Assembly: GCA_020091685.1 (NCBI GenBank)
Contig: CM034598.1
Coordinates: 17,341,362-17,405,361, forward strand
DNA from: Lutjanus erythropterus
Taxonomy: Eukaryota; Chordata; Actinopteri; Lutjaniformes; Lutjanidae
Length of the DNA: 64,000 nucleotides
Reading direction: 5' to 3'
The notes below the pieces were generated by a model that did no database searches, was not told the DNA's origin, and saw nothing but the letters and a program-made list of their open reading frames with translations. A program made the position numbers and the translations under genes. Below, one piece after another: positions 48,178 through 62,480 of this stretch. Numbering within the stretch: the first letter of the stretch is position 1; each line of letters starts with the position of its first letter.

Positions 48178-51100
48178 TCAAGCCCCTTGTCTGAGATGAG
48201 GATAACTCTGCACCGTACGTTCTATCCCCTCCTTCAGACTGACCACCGGTTTGTAGCCCAGATCCTGCTTGGCGCGCTCACAGCTGTAATAGTGGTGGGT
48301 TCCGGCCAGGGCCACTCTCATTGGTGTAAAGGTGGGTTTAAAGGACACCAGAGGGCGCAGGATGAGAGCCAGCAGCCAGAGGAGCAGGGCCAGTCCATAC
48401 ACAAGAGCATAGGGGAGGTGGTAGCGGGGGGCAGCGTATCCCAGACCCACCAACACCTCGGACATGAAGTCCCAGAATCTAATTGGCTCATCGTTGGTGA
48501 TGTGGTATGCCTGAAAGTGACGTGGACAGTAAAAGATTTAGGATGTATTCACTTGAAATACAGCTTGCGAAGCATCCGCAAATAAAAAATCTGACACCAA
48601 ACACTGAGAACTGCCCATTTGCCAGGGGCAAGTAAAATGTCATGTTGGGCTGGCAAACTCATGTGCCTGATTGGGTAAGTGGTACAAAAAAAACAAAAAA
48701 TTGATTTATACAAAATGGCAGAAACACCATTTTCAGCCTCTCTGATGTGAAGATTTACAACTTTTGTTACCTTGTTTGTTACCTTATGAAACTTAATATT
48801 ATTGGGTTTTGGAGTGACGACAAGAGACACTACAGCCTAACATGACGATTAACTTTAGTCTTTGTTATTATCTGATAACTGATAACATATAAGAAGTGAC
48901 TTTGGACAAGTAGATTTCTGACACACTTCCCCCGACAAGTGAAATTAAAAAAACAAACAAAAAAAACTAATGTTGAACTCTGAGCAATATCACAATGTTG
49001 GCTCTGACTTTGATTTTATTCTCACTCACTTTTCCACATGTGGGGGAGTCCGTCCTCAGGCGTTCAGCAGCCAGGATGTGGCCATGAACTACATTCTCTA
49101 CAAAGGTGAAATCCACTAGATTGGTCCCATCACTGAAAACAAACAGAGAATTAAATTAAAACTATACCAATAAGCACTAAAAAAACATGTAATAAACAAG
49201 TATTTAATCATTCAGCACACTGGTAGAGCAGTGTATGAAACAATTTTGATTCAATTCAATTCACACCACATTCACATTTAACACCATCAGTTACATGTGT
49301 AACATCTGCGTTAAAGTCACAAACATGAGCATTTATTAACAGGTTTTGAACAGCAGTAGTCAGGGAGAGGAAAGAGGAGAGTTAAGAGAGACAGTCAGTT
49401 CCCTGCAGTCCAACAAGGCTGTCTGTGTGAAACAGCAGATCGTCCCTCACTCTCTCACCGCCTGGTTGATCGCTACCTCCCCTTCACACAAGGCAAACAA
49501 TAAAATTATTATGCTTTTTTTTCCTGACTCAGTTAATCTCTGTTGTGAGGTTTTTACAACAGAGTTTTGTTGTTGTGGCCAAGATCAACTTTCACTTGGT
49601 CCCAGCTGCAGCACAGACCTACCAGAAGTTGAGATGTAACTTGCTTCATGAACACTAAACTAAGCGTTAAAATACAATAAAAACTATTGTCTGGCATACT
49701 CACTTTTAGTCACAGGAACTGTTTTAGCCAGCAGCAACACACTATCCACCTGATCTCATGTCAGAAACGCAGCTGAGTCTGTGCAGCAACACTGCCTCCA
49801 CAAAGAAACTCAACTCAGCTACTCCTGTTGCATGATTCCTCCTCTCTAGGTGTTTCATCTCATCAGACACTTGGACTTTAGGTGGTCTGACAGCAGCAAA
49901 AAAAATGTTTGCCTCCTCCTGGCAGCCTCCTCATCCTCTCTCCTGGGATAACTGACTACAATCTTTACTAGATATAACATATCATGAAGCTGTCAGTAGC
50001 AAGAATACATAATGCCAAACAATCAATCATCAGGGCCTGAGCTTCTTTTAACAACAAAGTCTCATGATTTTCTGTGAACATTGACCTTATACAATTATTG
50101 TTATACAAATACCATGAACCTATCTTTGCATTTTAACATAGTTGTCATGTGATCATTTTATAAAAACAAATTTCTCCCTCGTAATTCATCAATCGAAAAA
50201 AAAAAAAGTTTATTACGTCAAAAAACATCTAAAACTAGGACGGGTTAAATGCAGCAGATAAATCTTACTGAATAACAGAAAAAGTGACAGACTTGCAATG
50301 AGAATTACAAATAAATCTGAATATTAAAGGTGATGATATGACATCAATGATCACTGAATTGATACATTGATCCAGACTGATTGTTAAACTCCTAGACAGT
50401 AACATATCAGAATCAAGTATATTTGATTATGGTCTGAGACCACAAAAACATACAAATGTGATGATTTTACAACCATATTCCGATCAAACAATTTTGCAAC
50501 GGCAACACAAACGTTAACAGAACTGGTCAGAACCTCTGAAAATTGGTGCTCGTGTGTCAGTTTTGCCTTCACACGTCGTTGATAAATTAGTTATGTGTAC
50601 TGCTTCCTGTACGTTAGCTGAGTTTACACACCGCACAGGTTTTATAAAGCTGTGCATTTATATTTATGAAGCTAAAACGGGGCTCAGCTTTGGAACAGTT
50701 ATATCCACACTGCATGTCAGTCTGATGAACCGAACTATCAAAACTGAAAATATCTGACTATAATTGACCTTTCTCCCTCCATTTTGTAATTGTTGACTGA
50801 ACACAACTGTGCTTCTGCATGCACACACGCACACACTTACATGCACACATATATATGCTAATGGACTCATACTCTCACTAGATTTGTATTTATTCCATGT
50901 TTGTGCTTGTTTTATGTTGCCTACTTAATGTTTGCTCTTTGGTCCCATGGTTGCTTGTTTGCTGACTCTTCTGGATTACATGGGATTGTATTTGTTTACG
51001 TACAAGGCTTCCTTCTTTTAGCCTCTAGGGTTTTTCAAATCTCACCTACACAATTAGCTTTTTTCTTTATTTTATTGTTGTATTGCTGCCCTGTTTTATT

Positions 51101-54100
51101 GCACAAAATAAACAAATAAAAATGAAAAAGCCCCTCCATTAGAGTTGAGGTTCGGGGGAGCACTGAGCACAGTGTCCTGGTCGCTCACTTATCTTAGTTT
51201 CTGAAACATGAGCCTCAATTATTCACACATAATTACATTTTTAAACATTTTACATTGATAATTGCTGAAACAACAATGTTAATTAGTGGATTAAGCGAGT
51301 CAGATTGGCATTAATGTAATAAATCAAATTGTTAAACTCCTTCGACTTACCCAATGATGAACTTCATCTTGCCTCTGCGAGCCGTGTCCACTAGGATGGG
51401 AACCAGCTGCGGGTCCCGAGGGCCAAAGATGCCATGAGGCCGGATGGCAACCGTGAGGAAACCCTTCTCCTTGTTACAAGCCTCGAGGACCAACTAAAAC
51501 ACAGCGGCAGCAGAAAATATTAAACTCTGCACACTTCAAAACAGAGGATGCTGCAAAAGAGTCCTCTGATAATTTCCTCTCCTCTCGTCTCTCTCATAGG
51601 TGTGTCTGATTGTAAAGGGCACAGGACAGATGACTTGCAAAAGACAGAGAAGTGCATGAAAGATGCACAAACTACTGCTGAAGATGATATTAAGTTGTTG
51701 TATAATGCTGATGAAAATAAAGACAATTACACAAAATACATTTTGATAATGATCTCGCTGAGAGGAAGGAGCAATTCCACAGAACTGTGACTGAATCATT
51801 ACAGCACATAACAGGATTAACACAGACACACAGCATCCATTTCAAACTGACTTTTCAGGAAGAAACATACAAATTCCTTGTGGAAATGTACCAAACAATA
51901 TTGTTTTGAGGCTAAAGTGCTACCTTCTCTTGCTCTATCTTGGTCTCTGTGTAATAGTCAATGGGCTTCTTGGCGTACGGCAGATCCTCTCTTCCATTCT
52001 TAACGTCTGTCCCTTCAAACACCACACTGGCGCTGCTCGTCAGGACCAGTTTCTGACAAATTCAGAAAGTTACGCCACTTCAGTGACATCTTTTATCATA
52101 GGTATAAACACAAGAAAAAGCCACGTTTCTCATTCCTTGGCTGCCTCACCTGTACTCCCGCCTCGATGCAGGTCTGAATAACGGTGCGTGTGCCCTGAAT
52201 GTTGACCCTCTCAAACAGCCGCCGGTCATCGCTGGCGGGGGCTGGGGAGGCACAGTGGAACACCAGGGACACGTCCTTCAGAGCTGGCAGCAGAGCCTGA
52301 GGCGGAGTGTGACAGACACTTCACAGCTATTGACAATTTCACCAGAAGCCACAGTCCAGGCCAGAGATGTTTAGAAAGTCTTTTGGGGAAAATCTCAAGT
52401 GTTCACTGGCAAACTGCAAGTAGTTCAGGTCTCTAAAACCTTAAAAATGGCACAATGTTTGACCATTTTCCTTATACTTAATAATATTTAAACATCCAAG
52501 GCCTAACATGTCACTGTCTTATTTATGTTGCAGGGGAGACCTGGGGCAATTGTAACGTTTTCGTTCATATATATCTGCACTAATTAATAATTAATAATAC
52601 CGTTGATATATTTTCACTAATAAGAACAAGACTATAACAATACATTTAATGTAAGACGTCAGACTGTTACAGTGGCCCCTGTGGTGGGGGCAGTTGTAAC
52701 ACTGAAGAATACGTTATACAAATCTACAGCTCAAAGTAATCACATTACTGCTGTAGTGTCTCATACTGTTACAAAAGATTTTTTTGTATATAGTTCAAAT
52801 TCTGTTCTATTGTCATCATATGCATTCAAAGGAAAAGTCTGTTTCTATTTTTGCAGAAGACTCAGCAACAATTCTTGTGGAAACTTGATTTAAATTATGT
52901 GAATTGAGTTAAAAGTAATTTTACATTTAGAGAAATATGTTCATTTTCTAACATAAAAGTATGTCAACGCAAACAAACAAGGTTTTTACACTGGGCCACG
53001 CGGCTCATCTTGCAGCTAGGATAACTTTTCATATTCTAGCCAGCAACATCAATACTAGCAGTTTGTTCATGGTAATTTTTAACCAATAAACCACAGATAA
53101 AATTGATTCAAGTTTAAATAATCATCTAAACTTTAGACAGCAGAAGAAAAATACTGTCCATCCACAAAGTAACTCCAACGTCACACCGCTGACCCTTTTT
53201 TTGGGGTGAAAATAACCATTCTAATTTGAATGGCGATAAATACAAATTCCAAGGTCTTTGCCAGTTCAAAAGTACAGAATAAGAAAACCTCATCATTGTT
53301 TAGCTATTAGGAGCCCAAACCGTATGACCAGTTAGAAAAGATTTAAGATATAGAGGTCCTTTCAGTCTGCCTTCAGTAGAGTGGACATACCTGACTGAGT
53401 CTTCATTTCAAACAAGTCACTTTTTATATTGTCAAGACACTTTATTTTGTTGTCTTTGCAGACTATTGATCCATACTCCACTCTAAAAGCAGATGTTTTA
53501 AGGTAAGGACAGACTCTTGTCTGATTCACTTTGATCTACAGGCACAATCAGCACACATCATTGACTCAGTGACATCATTAACTAACCTGTGATGAAGTGT
53601 TTGACACAAACACACATACTGACCGGTTGCTTTTACAGTGTGTTTAAAGGGGGGCAAAGTTGTTCTCAAGACAGGGATGTGAGTCACTGCTGTTCTTATC
53701 CATCGCCTCCTGTTACAATTGCCCCCAGTCTCCCCTTCTGTTTGCTAACTTTACCAAGACTTGAGACTTGAACGTGCTCAGTTAAGTCAGGTCAAGTCTC
53801 TCAGTTGAGTCAAAGTCAAGTGTCAAGTCCCCAGTTTTTGTGATTTACGATTTGAAGTCTCTGACAGTCTCACCTGTTTGTCACAGAGGTCTCCCTGGTA
53901 GAAGGTGACACCGGGCAGCTCGTAGCTCTGACGGATGTCAAACACACAAACAGAGTAGCCTCGATCCAGCAGCTTCTCCACCAGGTGTCTGCCCAGGAAA
54001 CCAGAACCCCCGACCACTGCACACCGTTTATTACTCTGCATGGCCCCCACAAATTAGATTACTGATACAGATCAAGCACAAAACTCAGCACCAGCATCAT

Positions 54101-54165
54101 GTCGTAAGCAGAACTGCACCATTATGTATTTTTTTTTAACTCACCGGTCGAACTCGCGTGGCCAT
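48178..54165 (-). CDS. nsdhl: Sterol-4-alpha-carboxylate 3-dehydrogenase (decarboxylating)
   Basis: NAD(P)-dependent enzyme of cholesterol synthesis. It removes the C4 carboxyl group after SC4MOL/MSMO1 oxidation, at the ER and lipid droplets (family knowledge). Exons: 54145-54165, 53874-54035, 52150-52296, 51924-52052, 51351-51493, 49030-49132, 48178-48510; all junctions keep frame, giving 345 aa (human 373, longer at the N-terminus). The Rossmann motif GGSGFLG is near residue 16, with the cofactor-selecting acidic residue in VFDIR. The catalytic YxxxK is in DYYTETK, after [25 protein letters not shown] and [11 protein letters not shown] are family signatures. A C-terminal hydrophobic anchor ([12 protein letters not shown]) precedes [19 protein letters not shown]. 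The first exon encodes only MATRVRP; a second in-frame ATG at 54041 could start a form without it. Introns carry transposon remnants. Confidence 0.95.
49640..51350 (-). other. nsdhl intron 5 remainder
   Basis: The intron spans 49133-51350. An A-rich run lies at about 50198-50207 and a CA-rich stretch at 50820-50846. A few open stretches lack splice signals or recognisable composition. Nothing supported. Confidence 0.5.
52533..53735. mobile_element. 1.2-kb DNA element with 24-bp inverted ends in nsdhl intron 2
   Basis: ggggagacctggggcaattg plus taac at 52533-52556 is mirrored at 53712-53735 by gttacaattgcccccagtct plus cccc, with 22 of 24 positions complementary. No transposase frame is evident. 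It fills most of the intron. Confidence 0.75.
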
Positions 54166-55938
54166 AATGACTGAAAAGTGATCAACAGGTGAGAGAAACT
54201 ATCTGGCACTGTGGTAAAATGTATCAATAAATGCTCCTAATTCTACCAGACGCAGGGCAATAAAGGTGACAACTTTTAGCAGAAGAAGCACGCGACACTA
54301 CACTGTTTACCTGGAGTCAGCGCGTGCATCTACACGGCGCACGAGCCCTGAACTATCCGTATGAGCTGAGTGAGAATTGCTCCGTGATTGGTCGAGCCTG
54401 AGCTCAGCACAAGGGTGACGTTCGATTATAGCCAATGGACGGCAGAATACGTCAAAGAACGCCACAATTTGAACCAATCAGAGATCACCGAGTGATTCCG
54501 CACGCTTCCTAGGTTAAAGACCACGCCCCTGGCGCGCGTCGGACCAATCCAGTGAGAGCCACGGGGAAACGTGTGAATTAATGTGTTACTATAAACATGA
54601 ATATCCTGTTAGTACATTTTTTAATCCCTCTGGCGTTTTTGTCTGGTATTCATTTGTTTTACCGTGTATTTATTAGTGAGGAAAAGGCTTCAGGAAAAAA
54701 CAAGTAATGTCCAGAAATCTGTCAAATGCCTGTTGATTTCTGCTGCAAGAAGGAGAAATGTTTGATGGAAGGTAAAAAAAAAATATATATATACTATAGT
54801 GAGAACAGAATAATGATATTAGAGCATATATTTGAGATGTGTAGAATAGTACATCACAGTAATAACATGCTTTCTACAGAAATTACAATTGTCCTCTTTA
54901 TAATAGGGGCCATGGATTATGGACAGGAGTGCCATAATAAAGAATACATCATAGGAAGAGGAAGAGGAAAAAAGAAGAAAAAAGAAAATAAAATGTAAAA
55001 ATAAACAACAACATATAAACATTATATTTGTCATTATTTCCACGTGTATTTAATCTTTCTTTCCTCTTTGTATTTCCACATTTATTTTCTTATTCTTTTA
55101 CAGATTTCTTTTCTTTTTCTGGCACTTGTATGACTCCAAAGTGGATGTTGGCTACGAACTCTATCATTAATTATATTAGTATTTCATTTTTACTTTATTA
55201 CTGTCATTAGCTTTTCCCTATTATCTTATTATTCTCTATATAATTATCATCTTCTTTTATGAGAATCTTTGGGGTCTGATGTCTGCTGACACTAGAGGGT
55301 GTATTGAGGCAACTTCGCAGATCAACACGAGCAAACGCACCACTTATGTTTTACAATATGTAGGATGATCTATATTGCGCATATGAAGAAGACACAGACA
55401 CTTCACCGTTTTCTGTTCGGTGTTTTATATTTCTATGTAAAATCTCCTCTCTGGATTTTCTTGTCATATATTCACCCCGTGATCATCCGGAAACCAATCA
55501 TCTTTCTGCCCGACTGGCGCGTTTGATTTTTACTCCCATATGTGCCTGTCTGACCCCCCGTCTCAATCGCTCAATGGCCGTAAAACAACTATCTGGTCTG
55601 CTGGCACAAAGGGTGAACAAATCAAACACCCCCGGGTCCATGACAGCAGCTGCTGAGCAGTGAAACCTGTGCATGCTGTTAGCCACTTAACGTTTATTTT
55701 TTTTGTACGTTTTAGCGTCTGATTCTTTGAACTCAACAGACGGGTTCGAGGAAGAAGAGACTATCTTACATTTAGTGCAATTAAAGGATTAATGCGAGCA
55801 CCTGATGTGAAGCATAAACCGTTTCATCATCTTCTCCTCCTCCTCCCTAAATGATAGGGAGGCTTCATAGCCCAGAGGAAAACACTGATTGTTTAATACA
55901 TCTGCAGCTCATCTTTGTCACTCAAATAACAGCCAGTG
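54166..55938. promoter_or_regulatory. Head-to-head spacer and nsdhl promoter with CCAAT cluster
   Basis: Four CCAAT boxes (either strand) lie at 54387-54391, 54432-54436, 54474-54478 and 54544-54548, spaced 42-70 bp, about 220-380 bp before the nsdhl start. Between them, ATCACCGAG at 54484-54492 resembles a sterol regulatory element. NF-Y plus SREBP control is the known pattern for cholesterol-synthesis genes; its use here is inferred. From 54.6 to 55.3 kb the DNA is AT-rich with no gene; the cetn2 promoter side begins at about 55.5 kb. Confidence 0.5.
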
Positions 55939-57784
<1,846 letters not shown>

Positions 57785-60697
57785 CGGACGTGCGTGACAT
57801 CAGAGTCAGTGATGTTGAGAGGACCAGTGGTGGTTTTACATGTAATGCTGCTCATATATATCTACTTCTATCTCAGACATCCTCAAAATCTTTATTATTG
57901 TGTCGTGCCATATATTTTCACTTAAAATTAGGTTTTAAGAGGGTAGTTTAAGTTTTTTGAAGCAGGGTTGTATTAGGTACTTAGGTCCATAGTCACTGTA
58001 TTATCGTCAGTAGATGGTGGTCAGTACTCCCCCAGTTTGGAGAAGCAGTGAGCACAGGTGTAGGAAGCTAAGAAATGTACTGCTGTGGACAGGGTCAGTA
58101 ACAGAATGTATTTTAGCTACCTAAAGAAAGCAATATCAGTTATGTGTATGCTATATTTAGAATATTTTCAATGCTTTACCTTGCCACCGGACAGCCTTTT
58201 ACAAAAGGAAAATGCCAAATGTTGCTCTCTTCAAAGCAACCAGACTGTTTTACTGCTCTCTCGATTGGTTAGTTTGTTTTTGTTATTGTGTGATAGAGTG
58301 TATCAGAAAAGGCTGTGTAATAGCAAAGTAAATAAGTGAAAAAATATTTGAAATACAGCATACACTTAAACTGACATTATTTTTTTTTAATTTGCCTTAA
58401 ATTCAATTTTGTTTCTGACCCTGTCCACTGCAGTAAATTGCTAAACTCCCTACAACCATACTCCTGCTACTTCTCCAAACTGTTGGCGTGCCGACCGGCA
58501 TCTACTGCAGGAAATACACTGATTATGGTTGTGTACCTCATACACCCCCGCTTCAAAAAATGCAAACTATCCTTTTAACAATCATGTATTACCTTGAAAA
58601 CAAATTGTTTAAGACTTCAGCACAAAGTCTCGTCAAATGCCACATTATCCTGCTTTGATTTGTATGATGATCTACATTTACAGTTGCCAAAAACGGAGAG
58701 AGAAAACTCTCTTTCTTGTTTGGAATGCTGCAAACTTTTCTGAAGAATACACCGATAGTATCAACGGTAATATAAAGGTTGTTGTCAAGAAATTCTCAGT
58801 GCCTACTGTACGCCTACAGTGACAAACACAGTACATTCCAATGGTTTGATTAATACGGTATGTGCATTAAGTTTAATCCATGTGTATATTGTTAGGTTTA
58901 TACTGGTGGTAACTCCAGCGTTTCATGTCTTGGCTCTTGTATGCTGGCTCTCCAGAGAAATGTACAATGTGAGCAGCTGGTTAACCGCTGATGATTGGTT
59001 AGTGCTGTCCGACCTCAGTGCTACCTGTGGATTTGTGCCTGTGCCTCTTTAAAGGGGTGATCATCACAATCAGGGAAGCTGCCCGACGTCTCTGACCTGC
59101 ACCCTCCTACTATCCTTAAAGCCTGACTGATGGTGTATGTATTTTTCTTGTAGCATTCAGTATTTATCCCTCTGTATTCTTGAATGTTTTATATAATACA
59201 TAGTGACTTTAATGTGTAGATATACAGCATTTAAGTGTTGAAAGTACAAAAAATTAAATATGTTGAAGCAGTTCGTCCTGTTTTTTATTCAGTATTATGC
59301 GCATCCATGTGTCCAGTAGTTATCAGTGTTTGAGCAGCTTGCTTGCATCATAAATTCTTGATTTGATTTCACTGTTGCTTATAAAACTCGTGTTGTTTGC
59401 CTGTTGTATGCAAATGGATTACAGGAAGATGCTGCTGCTGCTTCACCACAGCATATTGACTCAGCCATCCAACATCAGTATTGCAAACAGTCATCTAAGT
59501 TCAAAGCGTGATGCAATACACAATAAAATAAACCTGCTGTGCCGAACAGAAAGATACTGCTCCTCTCGTTCAGGCAGCACAGGTTAGAGGGATAGTTCAT
59601 CCCAAAATCAAAAATACATATTTTTCCTCTTGGCTGTGGTGCTGTGTACGCATTTAGATTGTCATGGTGTGAAATGACCGACTTATCTTGTAGTGCTCAA
59701 AGGGCTGAAATATTATATTTGAAAAATTAAACAGCAATCTCTCTTTCCAGAAATCATGACCCTGTTACTGAAGATAATCCGCAGACCTTGTGAGCAGTTT
59801 CATGAAGGAACTATTTTCTTTGTACTGTCTGCTAATCTCATCACTGTGCCGAAGGAAGTGTAGATCTTCTTATGGATGAGAGAGGCTCGTGCTCGTGACA
59901 GCCCAGACTGTCTCATTGTCAAGTCGTCAAATACCAATGTTTTGTCACACCCCCTCAGCAACTCATACAAATGCAAAAGATAAAAATAGCAGTTTCTCCA
60001 TGCAGTAGTAAAGAAAAGTCCATGTCTGGTGGAGGTGTGGAGGATGGATGGTTCAAATAAACAGGACTTTCATCCAGAAGACCAGGGTTTGTGTCCAATG
60101 TAAAAGTTTTAAGGTACATAACTTTATGTGCATCATGTGACTTTGTCTTGACATCATGTGATGTGTTTCCCAAAGTTAACCATGTGTTAAAAATGCTTTC
60201 TGGCAGTGTCTCAGACAGCCACTAAAGAGTACCTTGTGCATCAGTGTGAGATGCTGAGGGGTATGACAAGGGCAGTTGGTAGTCAATGAGCTGAATTGAG
60301 AACATGTTGGACAGCCCGGCATGTAAATATCAATGGTGTCCTCCTCTGCTGAGCTGAGGAAGAGATCCACATTTCTTTTTGTGCAATGATACAGTTAGCA
60401 GGTGTATTTCAGTAGGAATAAATTAGATCCTACATAAAACTGCTCACAACAAGGTCTGTGGCTAACCTTGAGTAACCACGTCATGGTTTCTGGACAGAGT
60501 CGGTGTTGTTGAGATTTTCAAATGTCTTTATTTGGCACCACAAGCCAAGTGCCATCTAGTTCCATTATACTGGAAACAAGGCAGACATCTCTACAGCTGA
60601 TATCTCCAAAACTCAGCAATTCACACAAAACAATCTACTTTGATAAAAAGCACTACAGATAAATCAAAAATATGTTTGTTTTGCAAATGAATATTAT
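57785..60697. other. cetn2 3' flank with an inverted pair of repeats
   Basis: cetn2 3' UTR with no fixed poly-A site. 57930-58600 has a loosely inverted arrangement: cagtactcccccagtttgga with gaagcagtg near 58022, and ctacttctccaaactgttgg near 58469. At 59589-59850 and 60410-60690 lie two oppositely oriented copies of the 43.2-kb MITE family. No gene recognised. Confidence 0.5.
59587..60690. repeat. Two opposing copies of the 'cccaaaatcaaaaat' MITE
   Basis: 59587-59850 starts agagggatagttcatcccaa and reads one way; 60410-60690 ends ctacagataaatcaaaaata and carries the opposite half (caaggtctgtggctaac, ccatctagttccattatac, gatatctccaaaactc). Together they bracket about 560 bp that are unrelated to the element. 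They may be one element split by an insertion plus rearrangement, or two insertions. Confidence 0.55.
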
Positions 60698-62480
60698 TCA
60701 GACTTCATCACAGACTTTGCTCCAGTGTGCTGCCTGTCGTATCCTTTGCTGCAGCTCCCGTGAGCGGTAGCCATAGACCAGAGGGATGAGAGACACCCCC
60801 AGGTTGTAGGTAATGGTGGTCGCTATATAGACAGCATCGCTGTGCATGCTGCTGGGGAGCAGGTAGCTGTCCATGACCACAGGAGCAGAGAAGAGAATGG
60901 TCTGAGCTACCTGGAGAGTCAGGGTGACCCAGGCTCTGTTGGTGCAGAGCAGTCCTGCACGCATGTCCCAGCAGAGCAGGCAGAAACATCCTAGGATGGT
61001 CAGAAAGCAGAGAGGCACCACCACAGCTGATCCCACAGTGCCATAAAGTATCAGAGCCGACGTCCCTGACAGGCAGGGTGACAGGATGAGAGGTCGACAG
61101 CGGGAAAGGGGAAAATCGACCTGGATGGTGCTGAGGCCGATACACAAAGCCACACTGCTGAGCACAGCTGATAAAGTCCATGTGGCTGCCACAGTTGCTC
61201 TCCTCCTTTGAGCACACATCAGGAATTCATAGCGCAGAGGCCACTTGACAGCTACAAAGCGGTCCACTGCCAGAGCCGTGCTCAGGAAGAGGTCCACCTG
61301 TGCAAAAGAAAGTGGACGTCAAGTAAATGCGACCCTCAGTTTTGGCTGTTAGTTGCCATGTCAAGATTTTTAGAAATGCAGTTTTCATAATATGTGAGTC
61401 AAAGCAGGCAGACTGTCTGCAGAGCGTAGAACGCAGACTTTTTTATAAAAGCCTCAGGTAAAATGAGTCTCATCTCCTCTATAATTTACTGTGCTGCTGT
61501 TTGGTCTTATGCTTTCTCTCTCCTGAATAATTCACATGCATCATACTGCACAGACATTATACAACTCCACGCTGGAGATCTGATCTAATAATATGGAGTA
61601 AAGATGAAAAACTCATAATGTCAAATCATTATTATGACCACACAATAACTTAATTTCATTTCGAAGTAAGAGATGGGTGTCAGCAATCGACTGTCCTCAT
61701 GCAAAAACTGAACCTTAAAAGCCCTGTTTTTAGTACTTTTTTAAAATCATCCTTCTGTGAGAGCTCAGCATGGAAACACTGAGCAGATTCAAAAGTAGGA
61801 AATTTTTAAACTAAGGCTGTAATCTTTGTAGATACTTTTTCATATGTATAAGTCAAACTATACTAAACCAAAATATTAGCTTTGTTTTAACTTAAAGCTC
61901 CTATGAGGTCAAAATCAATGTTGTGTTTTTAGTTATTTTGTTGTGAAGAGTTTTTATCACATAGCTTTGTTTTCCACTATACGTCACCTATGTGTCAGTA
62001 TCTGTCCAACCATGACAAATAAGTCATTTTGTAGGTATTATCTGGTAATTTAAATATTTCAGAGTTTGTCTTTTCCTGGAAAATAAACCTGTTGATGACT
62101 CATTCTGCACTCCATGCAAAGGAGCTGCTGAAATAATAATAAGGTCAAGGGGTATTATTATATCATCATCATCATCATCATCATCATCTGTTATAAAGAA
62201 AAGGTGCATTGGAATGGTTTCGTAAATAAATCTGTCCAGTCAAAAAGTATGGACCTACAGTACCTGGAGGTTGTCACACGAGAGGAGGTGTGTGAGGAGC
62301 AGGAAGCGAGTGTGTCTGAGGAGGGACGGGGGGGCGTACGATGACCAGGAGTAAAGGAACACTGAGTACAGTGTTCAGGGAGCAGCTCACACACATGCTG
62401 ACCATGTTAACCAGGCAGAAGATGGTGGAGTTGATCTGTGTTTGGGCCTCCAGTGTTGTCACATTGCAGTCGATATCCAT
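60698..62480 (-). pseudogene. Rhodopsin-class GPCR (GPR148 / odorant receptor 131-2-like), apparently disrupted
   Basis: Two coding blocks. The first (62264-62480) starts MDIDCNVTTLEAQTQIN (N-glycosylation sites NVT and NST) with membrane helix 1 ending VPLLLVIV and the start of helix 2. The second (60698-61297) runs from the end of helix 3 through helix 7 with VDRFVAVKWPLRY (DRF variant of DRY), a PLVYGY near the end of helix 7, and the tail WSKVCDEV. Two defects are seen: a run of seven C residues (+ strand G at 62328-62334) shifts the frame, and deleting one base would restore RPPSLLRHTRFLLLTHLLSC; and the last part of helix 2, outer loop 1 and most of helix 3, with its conserved cysteine, are missing between the blocks. 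Splice sites at 62264 (donor) and 61298 (acceptor) are good. The family call is by memory. Confidence 0.6.
61298..62263 (-). other. Intron-like gap of the GPCR
   Basis: About 0.97 kb of AT-rich sequence with no minus-strand frame resembling the missing transmembrane segment. It includes a (tca)n microsatellite at about 62161-62188. Nothing else seen. Confidence 0.55.

Noticed and set aside
62024-62209. Aspartate-rich minus-strand frame
   Set aside because: Produced by the (tca)n microsatellite; not the missing GPCR exon.
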